DNA from: Oceanobacillus limi
GTDB taxonomy: Bacteria; Bacillota; Bacilli; Bacillales; Amphibacillaceae
Assembly (NCBI RefSeq): GCF_900111445.1
Contig: NZ_FOHE01000009.1
Location: 104,231 to 168,230, forward strand
Direction: 5' to 3'
Length of the DNA stretch: 64,000 nucleotides
Positions 48,408 through 54,724 of the stretch are shown here, one piece after another. Below the pieces are notes generated by a model. That model worked only from the letters and a program-made list of their open reading frames with translations. It did no database searches and was not told where the DNA came from. The translations under genes and the position numbers were made by a program. Position 1 is the stretch's first letter. Every line of letters begins with the position of its first letter.

Positions 48408-48441
48408 TAAAAACGACAGAATGCCACTCGCATTCTGCCGC
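48408..48441 (-). terminator. Terminator of the rhodanese-MBL gene
   Basis: The minus strand reads CAGAATGC, a loop GAGTG, GCATTCTG, CG and then T5. Confidence 0.85.
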
Positions 48442-48454
48442 TCTCTAAAATTAT

Positions 48455-49582
48455 TTATCTTACTGCACAACGGTTCGGACCAATTTCCATTTCACGTTGT
48501 TTTTCTTCATCTGGAGTCAATTTACCCATGTTTGTTTCGCGAATTTCTTGATACGCATTCGGTTGTGGAGGTAGGTTCTCTGTAACCATGCTTCGGAATT
48601 CAGCTTCATCTTCAATATTCAAACCGTGGTTATAGGTAAACAATGTACCTAGTTTTTCAGCTACAGAACCATCATCATTTAATTCATCAATAATCATAAA
48701 ATGAGCTGGGAGAACCACTAAATCATCTGAAAGTTCACGGTAGCGTTTGTACAATGTATCTCGCAAATCACCTACCCAGTCTTCTGCCAATCCAGCAAGA
48801 TCAGGACGCCCAATCGAATCAATAAATAAAATATCACCAGACATCAAGTATTTTTCATCTACTACAAACGAAGTGGATCCAATTGTATGCCCTGGAGAAT
48901 ACAATGCATGAATCGTGATTATTGTATCACCAATTTTCACTTCATTGCCGTCTTCTAATGCTTGATATTCATAGGTAACTTCACTAGCATCCTTTGGTGG
49001 CAACCAATAAGTTGCACCAGTTGCTTGCGCGATTTTTCTACCTCCTGAAATATGATCCGCGTGTAAATGTGTATCAAACACATGTTTAATCGTTACTCCT
49101 GCTTCTTCAGCAAAGCTAGTAAAGATATCTGTCATGCGTGTTGCATCAATGATGGCCGCTTCCCCATTAGAAATCACCATATAAGAAAGACATCCTTTTC
49201 CTAAACGTACGAATTGGTATAGCTCACCACCACCACTCAATTCTCCAACTTTAACAGGCTCCATGTGTTCACTCCATGCTTTCATTCCACCTTCAAGATA
49301 AGAAACATCTAAACCTGCTTCTGATAGCATTTCTGCAACCATCACAGAGGATCCTTCTTTTGCACAAACTACTAGTATATCTTTCTCTTTAGGAAGTTTA
49401 TCCATAATGCCTTCTACACCATCTAGTAGATCAAAATATGGAGTATTAAGATACGCGAAGTTTTCTCCTTCAATCTTCCAATCTTCAAAATCACCTTCAT
49501 TTCGTACATCCAAAATAAATAGTTCCTCTTTATTGACTACCTTATTCGCTACTTCCTTTGAATTCATTGCTTTCATTGACAT
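48455..49582 (-). CDS. Rhodanese - metallo-beta-lactamase fusion, persulfide dioxygenase-like
   Basis: The product has 375 residues. An N-terminal rhodanese domain (about 5-110) has the active-site loop VVCAKEGSS. The MBL domain (about 120-320) has [22 protein letters not shown] and a conserved [15 protein letters not shown], as in ETHE1/CstB-type Fe persulfide dioxygenases. It probably oxidises low-molecular-weight persulfides. In staphylococcal CstB the MBL domain comes first; here the order is reversed. A CstR-type operator lies 47 bp upstream. SD AAGGAGGA. Confidence 0.85.
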   Translation of the reverse strand: MSMKAMNSKEVANKVVNKEELFILDVRNEGDFEDWKIEGENFAYLNTPYFDLLDGVEGIMDKLPKEKDILVVCAKEGSSVMVAEMLSEAGLDVSYLEGGMKAWSEHMEPVKVGELSGGGELYQFVRLGKGCLSYMVISNGEAAIIDATRMTDIFTSFAEEAGVTIKHVFDTHLHADHISGGRKIAQATGATYWLPPKDASEVTYEYQALEDGNEVKIGDTIITIHALYSPGHTIGSTSFVVDEKYLMSGDILFIDSIGRPDLAGLAEDWVGDLRDTLYKRYRELSDDLVVLPAHFMIIDELNDDGSVAEKLGTLFTYNHGLNIEDEAEFRSMVTENLPPQPNAYQEIRETNMGKLTPDEEKQREMEIGPNRCAVR

Positions 49583-49628
49583 AAAAACATTCCTCCTTAA
49601 ATATGAAACAATTGATAGTTAACTCATC

Positions 49629-49644
49629 TTACCCACAGGGGTAT
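49629..49644 (-). promoter_or_regulatory. CstR-type operator upstream of the rhodanese-MBL gene
   Basis: TTACCCACAGGGGTAT matches ATACCY-N4-RGGTAT with one mismatch. It lies between TTGCAA and TAAGAT promoter-like hexamers on the minus strand, about 47 bp before the ATG. Confidence 0.75.
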
Positions 49645-49775
49645 ATTTAATTGCAAAAAAAAATTTACTGTTTATCTACCGAATCATTTAAATTATTCTT
49701 ACGCAAGCGTAACGGATAAGCTAAGTTACACAATAATTTCTTTTAGATAAAACTTCGTATTTAATAAGATAAAAA

Positions 49776-50558
49776 TTATAGAAAGTCTACCCAAATTTTA
49801 ATCGCCGTTCCTAATATTAGGATAGCTAAGATGGATTGAAGGACCTTCGTATTAACTTTCTGCCCGTATTTAGCTCCTAATGGAGAAGCAATAAGGCTAG
49901 CGATGATCATGATGATCGCTGGAATAAATAAAATTTGTCCTGTTAGAATTTTTCCTGTTGTTGTCCCTATTGATGAAATAAATGTGATCGCCAGTGACGT
50001 TGCAATGGTCATACGAGTCGGTATTTTTAATACTACGAGCATAATTGGAACTAAGATAAACGCTCCTGCTGCACCAACAATTCCTGCCCCCACCCCTACG
50101 ATTACAGCAAGTAAAGCTGCAACCCATTTGTTAAACGTTACTTGATCTAATGGGATATCATCTATATTCTTTTTTGGGATAAACATCATAATAGCTGCAA
50201 TGGTTGCCAGGATCCCATATACGAAGTTAATTCCATTTTCATTCATGAATTGGGAGCCATATCCTCCTACAAAACTTCCTAATAGAATTGCTGCCCCCAT
50301 ATAAATAATTAAAGTGATATTCAAATATCCGCCTTTTCGATAAGCCCAAACCCCACCTATGGTGGCAAATAACACTTGGATTGCACTAATACCTGACACT
50401 TCATGTGCAGAAAAAGCTGTTAAACCAAGCATAGCTGGAATATATAATAACATTGGATATTTGATTATTGATCCACCAATTCCAACCATTCCCGAGATAA
50501 ATGACCCAACAAAACCAATTAGAAAAATAACGAATAGAAATAAAATACTATAGTCCAT
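49776..50558 (-). CDS. TauE/SafE-family sulfite/organosulfonate exporter
   Basis: The product has 260 residues with eight hydrophobic segments and the paired TauE motifs [16 protein letters not shown] and [18 protein letters not shown]. Such proteins export sulfite, thiosulfate or sulfonates; in S. aureus a tauE gene neighbours cstR. The ATG at 50558 follows GGGGGAG. It is the last gene of the sulfur operon, with a hairpin (CCCTAACTAGGG) just upstream of its SD. Confidence 0.87.
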   Translation of the reverse strand: MDYSILFLFVIFLIGFVGSFISGMVGIGGSIIKYPMLLYIPAMLGLTAFSAHEVSGISAIQVLFATIGGVWAYRKGGYLNITLIIYMGAAILLGSFVGGYGSQFMNENGINFVYGILATIAAIMMFIPKKNIDDIPLDQVTFNKWVAALLAVIVGVGAGIVGAAGAFILVPIMLVVLKIPTRMTIATSLAITFISSIGTTTGKILTGQILFIPAIIMIIASLIASPLGAKYGQKVNTKVLQSILAILILGTAIKIWVDFL

Positions 50559-50601
50559 TAATAACTCCCCCAAATAAGAGGGGACCCTAGTTAGGGCCTC
50601 C

Positions 50602-50829
50602 TTATGCCTTTTTAATCCAGAATTTTAGTACGTCGCCTTCTTGTGTATCTTTTAACAATTCATGTCCACCAGACTTCGCCCACGCAGCTAAATCACTTTT
50701 AGCACCTTTATCTGTTGCGTGTACTTCCAAAATTTCTCCCGCATTTATCTCTTGAATTGCCTTTCTTGTTTTCACGATTGGCATTGGACATGCTAACCCT
50801 TTTGCATCTAATACTTTTACTGATTCCAT
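50602..50829 (-). CDS. TusA-family sulfur carrier protein
   Basis: The product has 75 residues. The sulfur-carrying Cys14 is in the motif [15 protein letters not shown]. TusA proteins pass persulfide sulfur between enzymes. It closely resembles the N-terminal half of the fusion encoded just upstream, so one probably arose by duplication. SD AAAGGAGGAG. Confidence 0.9.
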   Translation of the reverse strand: MESVKVLDAKGLACPMPIVKTRKAIQEINAGEILEVHATDKGAKSDLAAWAKSGGHELLKDTQEGDVLKFWIKKA

Positions 50830-50855
50830 TTATTTCTCCTCCTTTGATTTTCTAC

Positions 50856-51422
50856 TTATTTTTCTATTTTACCGTTCCATTTCGTCATGCCAGGTAACAC
50901 ATTTTTTACACCTTTAAATCCATTATCAGATAGCTTTTGAGAAGCTATATCACTGCGATTACCAGTACGACAGACGACATATAGGTCAGTACCATTTTTA
51001 ATTTCTGTCATTCTATCTTCTAATTCCCCTAAGGGTATATTTATGGCACCTGGAATATGTCCAAATGCAAATTCGGCAGGTTCACGTACATCTATTACGG
51101 AAATCTCTTCATTATCCTCAACTTTTGCACGAAGCTTCTCTAAGTCGATTACATCCTCATGTTTTTTCTCTTCCGTTATTTCCTCTTCACTTGCACGACG
51201 AATGTAATGCTTTAGTACGTCACCTTCTTCGATAGTTCCTAGATATTGATGTCCTGTGCTCTCAGACCACGCTTTAATATCCGCAGTCGAGCCCTTATCG
51301 GTTGCTTGAACCTCAATAACCTGACCAGGTTCAAGATTTGTGATTGCTTTTTTTGTTTTAACGATTGGCATTGGACAAGCTAGTCCTTTTGCATCCAAAA
51401 TTTGATTTGCTGTAATACTCAT
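50856..51422 (-). CDS. TusA - rhodanese fusion sulfurtransferase (CstA-like)
   Basis: The product has 188 residues. A TusA domain (about 1-75, Cys16 in [14 protein letters not shown]) is joined to a rhodanese domain (about 95-188) with the loop VVCRTGNRSD. CstA of S. aureus combines the same modules. It may transfer persulfide from thiols to the MBL-type dioxygenase. SD GAGGAGGA; 26 bp upstream of tusA. Confidence 0.88.
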   Translation of the reverse strand: MSITANQILDAKGLACPMPIVKTKKAITNLEPGQVIEVQATDKGSTADIKAWSESTGHQYLGTIEEGDVLKHYIRRASEEEITEEKKHEDVIDLEKLRAKVEDNEEISVIDVREPAEFAFGHIPGAINIPLGELEDRMTEIKNGTDLYVVCRTGNRSDIASQKLSDNGFKGVKNVLPGMTKWNGKIEK

Positions 51423-51446
51423 TCCTAATTCCTCCTCTTATTTCTT

Positions 51447-51743
51447 TTATTCAACTTCGTCTTGCCAGTCAAGCATGCCACCAGCCATATTGGTAACATC
51501 AAAACCATTATCAGTTAAAAGTTGACACGCCATACCGCTTCTTCCACCAGACCGACATACCATGTAATAATGTTCATTTTTATCTAACTCATTCATCCGT
51601 GAACTGATTTCACCTAACTTAATATGACGAGCCCCAGGTATTATTCCTTCAGCAACTTCATCATCTTCACGAACATCAATGATATTGACCTCTTCACCTG
51701 TTTTGAGCTTTTCAGCTAATTCTTTTGCTGTAATTTCTTTCAT
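51447..51743 (-). CDS. Single-domain rhodanese sulfurtransferase
   Basis: The product has 98 residues. One rhodanese domain with active-site loop MVCRSGGRSGMAC and the entry motif NIIDVREDDEVAEG. It moves sulfane sulfur between acceptors. ATG 51743 follows TGGAGGT. A perfect CstR-type operator lies 49 bp upstream, so it can start its own transcript. Confidence 0.9.
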   Translation of the reverse strand: MKEITAKELAEKLKTGEEVNIIDVREDDEVAEGIIPGARHIKLGEISSRMNELDKNEHYYMVCRSGGRSGMACQLLTDNGFDVTNMAGGMLDWQDEVE

Positions 51744-51791
51744 GATAAATACCTCCAAATTCAAATTTTAATCAATTAATCTATTTTTAAT

Positions 51792-51807
51792 ATACCTATA
51801 CAGGTAT
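51792..51807 (-). promoter_or_regulatory. CstR-type operator upstream of the single rhodanese gene
   Basis: ATACCTATACAGGTAT is a perfect ATACCY-N4-RGGTAT dyad. It sits where a promoter spacer would be (AT-rich -35/-10 candidates flank it). Confidence 0.82.
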
Positions 51808-51825
51808 TAATTCATTTAAAAAAAT

Positions 51826-52305
51826 TTAAATAAATAGGGTAATGTTAGCATCTTCAGAATCACCAACATATGCTGCGACCCCACCATAGTCAATGTTATC
51901 CAATAGCTCTTCTTTCTGTAAGCCGAGTAAGTCCATTGTCATTGTACAAGCAAGTAATTTCACTTCTTGTTCTTGCGCCATGTTAACTAGATCTGGAAGT
52001 GGCATTGCATTATGCTTTTTCATAACATTTTTTATCATTTTAGGTCCCATTCCTAAATAATTCATTTTGGAAAGTCCCATTTTGTCTACTCCACGTGGCA
52101 TCATTTTACCAAACATTTTTTCCATAAATCCTTTTTTAACTGGAACTTGGTTATCCTTACGAAGTGCATTCAGTCCCCAAAAAGTGTGAAATATGGTTAC
52201 CTCATGGTCATATGCTGCAGCTCCATTAGCGATAATGTAAGCGGCCATTGCTTTATCATAATCACCACTGAACAGGATGATCGTTGTTTTCTTTTTATCT
52301 GTCAT
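51826..52305 (-). CDS. DsrE/DsrF-like (DsrE3-type) sulfur relay protein
   Basis: The product has 159 residues. FSGDYDKAMAAYIIANGAAA is the DsrE-like N-terminus. The putative persulfide Cys lies in LLACTMTMDLLGL, the position used by DsrE3-group carriers, often beside TusA and rhodanese genes as here. A Met/Lys-rich insert occupies the middle. Start ATG 52305 with GAGGAGGAG. Preceded by a strong promoter and an operator. Confidence 0.85.
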   Translation of the reverse strand: MTDKKKTTIILFSGDYDKAMAAYIIANGAAAYDHEVTIFHTFWGLNALRKDNQVPVKKGFMEKMFGKMMPRGVDKMGLSKMNYLGMGPKMIKNVMKKHNAMPLPDLVNMAQEQEVKLLACTMTMDLLGLQKEELLDNIDYGGVAAYVGDSEDANITLFI

Positions 52306-52337
52306 TGTATTTCTCCTCCTCATTCAACGATATACTA

Positions 52338-52399
52338 TTACCCGTAGGGGTATATCGTTGTTGTGTTTATAGTCTATATAATTAATAAATATTTGTCAA
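52338..52399 (-). promoter_or_regulatory. Promoter with downstream CstR-type operator before the dsrE-like gene
   Basis: Minus strand: TTGACA (52399-52394), 17-bp spacer, TAGACT (52376-52371). The operator TTACCCGTAGGGGTAT at 52338-52353 falls just after the expected start point. It would be blocked by a bound repressor. Confidence 0.72.
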
Positions 52400-52410
52400 C
52401 CTAGTAAGCA

Positions 52411-52785
52411 CTAAAAATCACAACAAAGCCTCTGATTTTCTGTTTTATTAACTAAATAATATCCAATAACGTTATATCCTTTATTTTTTAAAAATCTACT
52501 AGCTAAATTTTTCTCCATACCATTTGAAGCGACAAGGATAACAGGTTCATTGGGGATTTCTTTATAATAACGGTTAAAGTAAGCTAATGGTAAGCACATC
52601 ACCATGTCAGGTCTGTTATTACAAGATATATTATAAGCTCTTACATCCAATAAAATAGCACCATTCGAGGCTTTTATAGGTCTCTTCTTCCCTAGGTTTG
52701 TTAAACCAAAAACTGGTATATACCTTCTATATAGAAAATATAGTAGAAGAATAATTAAACTTACAGATAACAGTGCTAAAGCCAT
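52411..52785 (-). CDS. Membrane-anchored rhodanese-like protein lacking the catalytic Cys
   Basis: The product has 124 residues. One N-terminal membrane helix (about 3-19) is followed by a rhodanese-like domain with GAILLDVRAYNI. Where active rhodaneses have a Cys-led loop (compare MVCRSGG in the neighbour), this protein reads LVASNGMEK, so the catalytic Cys is replaced by Ala. The C-terminus ends in a CC pair (RLCCDF). It may bind rather than transfer sulfur, or tether partners. SD GGGGGAA. Between cstR and the dsrE-like gene. Confidence 0.7.
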   Translation of the reverse strand: MALALLSVSLIILLLYFLYRRYIPVFGLTNLGKKRPIKASNGAILLDVRAYNISCNNRPDMVMCLPLAYFNRYYKEIPNEPVILVASNGMEKNLASRFLKNKGYNVIGYYLVNKTENQRLCCDF

Positions 52786-52990
52786 ATTTAATTCCCCCAG
52801 TCAACTCAAATTTCTTATACACACGGACTACCAAAATAGTGAATGTGCAAATACGTCCTCAATATACTAAAAATAAGCCAAATTACTTATAGGTGTATGG
52901 GTATATATTTTTTAAAAAATATTAACATCAAATTACGATGTTAAATTTTTTCAGTAAAAATCTTATCGAACGTATTTAGTCTTTGTCAAC

Positions 52991-53248
52991 TTATCTACTT
53001 TTTACTAGTAGGTTAACTGCTTCATTGATTAACTTTTCTGCATTTTCATCACTATCCGCTTGACGTATGCAAGCTTCTAAATTTTTACTTACTACTAGAG
53101 CTGACGTACGATCTAGCGCACTTTTCACAGCAGATAATTGGGTAACAACATCTTTACAATCTTTTTCTTCTTCCATCATTTTTAGAACACCACTAATTTG
53201 GCCTTGAATACGTTTCATTCGATTCTTAATATTATCATCATACTTCAT
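52991..53248 (-). CDS. cstR: CstR, CsoR-family persulfide-sensing repressor
   Basis: The product has 85 residues, an all-helical CsoR-family repressor. Cys31 (KDCKDVV) and Cys60 (NLEACIR) are present. The His that copper-sensing CsoR uses near the second Cys is Asn here, which points to CstR rather than CsoR. Persulfides or polysulfides would crosslink the cysteines and release DNA. SD AAAGGAG. At least four matching operators lie in the neighbourhood. Confidence 0.9.
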   Translation of the reverse strand: MKYDDNIKNRMKRIQGQISGVLKMMEEEKDCKDVVTQLSAVKSALDRTSALVVSKNLEACIRQADSDENAEKLINEAVNLLVKSR

Positions 53249-53408
53249 ATTCGTAACTCCTTTACTTGTATTTAAAGCATAGTGCTGTATGACACCTATT
53301 TAGTCTATTGCAAATCTCTCTGTTAAGTTATTATAATCAAACATAACAAAGTTGAATCAATTCGTGAATTAATAAAGTCAATCTTCAATCTGTGTTTATT
53401 TTTCATCA

Positions 53409-53576
53409 TCCACAGATTGTTATGACCGAATCGGTTTGACCTTCAGTTGCCCCCACTTTACCCCTTTGGTTTTACCTCGTGGTTTGAGATGGGGGCTTAC
53501 GACGCACAGGCGTGCTAGTGCCGACAATACGACAGGACGTCGTTTTATGTCGGCCTGCCAGTTATGAGTGGGATAA
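53409..53576. repeat. Repeat family B, copy B5 (~168 bp, near complete)
   Basis: Blocks CAGATTGTTATGACCGAATC, CCTTTGGTTTTACCTCGTGG, GGGGGCTTACGACGCACAGG, GTGCTAGTGCCGACAATACG and TGTCGGCCTGCCAGTTATGA are shared with B1. The CCCCCA ... TGGGGG and GCCGACA ... TGTCGGC arms form hairpins. It lies between the cstR gene and its distal promoter. Confidence 0.88.
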
Positions 53577-53589
53577 CCAATACACCACC

Positions 53590-53618
53590 ATAATATACCC
53601 CTAATGGTATTTTGTCAA
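53590..53618 (-). promoter_or_regulatory. Distal cstR promoter with embedded CstR-type operator
   Basis: Minus strand: TTGACA (53618-53613), a 17-bp spacer, TATTAT (53595-53590). The spacer carries ATACCATTAGGGGTAT, read on the plus strand as ATACCCCTAATGGTAT at 53595-53610, one mismatch from ATACCY-N4-RGGTAT. It points toward cstR, 340 bp away, through repeat B5. Confidence 0.72.
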
Positions 53619-53623
53619 CCACA

Positions 53624-53650
53624 ACAAAGCTCCGAGTTGATCGGAGCTTT
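53624..53650 (-). terminator. Terminator of the coiled-coil gene at 53655
   Basis: AAAGCTCCGA / TCGGAGCTTT with a 5-nt loop; T-run weak (CTTTGTTG). It lies directly upstream of the cstR promoter and shields it. Confidence 0.65.
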
Positions 53651-53654
53651 AATC

Positions 53655-54593
53655 CTAAACGGATGCAATTAATTTATCACGTTCCATTTTAATACGAGAT
53701 AGGGTATGATTCTCCTTTTTCATCTGTTCATTTAACTTAGTTATAATCCCCTTTACATTCGACAACTGTTCCTGTGTTTGAGCCAATGAATCTTGAATTC
53801 TACCTTGCACCACCCAATCAACGATGAATCCGTCAAAAAAGAAGTCAGCAAACTTCAAGAGACCAGACATATCCACATCCATGGATGCCGTTTCATTTAC
53901 ATCAACTAATTCCTTTTGGAATCGACGCATTTTTGTTTGAGCGATATGAATATGGCTTGTCGCATCATCAATATGGCTAAGTTTCATCGCACTAGATAAC
54001 ATACCACCACCTACCATATCCCATGTCCCCCATCCTTTGGCACTCTGCAGGGAATCGATCGCTTGATCTAAGGCATTTTCCACATGATTCCCTGCAACAA
54101 TCGCCTCATTAAGCTCAGTTACATAGGCTTTGGTATCTGCTTCTCTTTCATCCAATTGATAGAGATGCTCAGAGTAACTTGAATGATTATCCTTGATCAT
54201 CTCTTCCTTCTTCTTTAATAACTGGTTATACGCTGTATTACTATATCTTAACAGTTGTAATTTCTTATCGATTTCCTCGATGGATTCTACTATCTCTTGT
54301 TCTGTTTTCCTTGCTTCTTCTAGCTTCAATTGAACAGCAGCTACTTCTTGTTCTTCTTGATCCAATTTCTCATATTTCGTTCCGATAATCGTGGAAATAA
54401 GATTTGTAATGCTTACTCCTTCTAGCTTCTTTACATCCTTCTGTTCTTTATTTAACTGGTTTGACAATTGAGAAATCGTAGCCTCTATCTCATGTAATTC
54501 ATTCTTATAATCAGTTAATTGGCTTTCTAGCTTCTGTTTTCTACGGATATCCCCTTTTACCTTTACAATTTGTTCATTCAATTCTTGAAACAT
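53655..54593 (-). CDS. Large coiled-coil protein of unknown function
   Basis: The product has 312 residues. Coiled coil covers about 1-60, 70-150 and 265-312. A central glycine-containing segment (GWGTWDMVGGGMLSSAMKL, about 188-206) followed by SHIDDATSHIHIAQ is probably the conserved core. No signal peptide. FADFFFDGFIVDWVV near 245-260 is hydrophobic and might dip into a membrane or pack the core. SD TTGGAGGA. Not recognised beyond general similarity to bacterial coiled-coil proteins. Confidence 0.75.
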   Translation of the reverse strand: MFQELNEQIVKVKGDIRRKQKLESQLTDYKNELHEIEATISQLSNQLNKEQKDVKKLEGVSITNLISTIIGTKYEKLDQEEQEVAAVQLKLEEARKTEQEIVESIEEIDKKLQLLRYSNTAYNQLLKKKEEMIKDNHSSYSEHLYQLDEREADTKAYVTELNEAIVAGNHVENALDQAIDSLQSAKGWGTWDMVGGGMLSSAMKLSHIDDATSHIHIAQTKMRRFQKELVDVNETASMDVDMSGLLKFADFFFDGFIVDWVVQGRIQDSLAQTQEQLSNVKGIITKLNEQMKKENHTLSRIKMERDKLIASV

Positions 54594-54724
54594 ATAAATC
54601 CTCCAATTTTTTCATCTTATGATGTAGTACGATAGAAGCATATAAAAAGTTTCACGTAATAGAGTCATTAGAATAACCCTAAATTACTTTAGCAATGAAT
54701 GGAGAGTCCCAGGTTCTCCCTTCA

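Noticed and set aside
52889..52904. ATAGGTGTATGGGTAT upstream of the membrane rhodanese gene as a fifth CstR operator
   Set aside because: The left half is AGGT instead of ACCY, so it is a direct rather than inverted repeat; it was not listed as a site.
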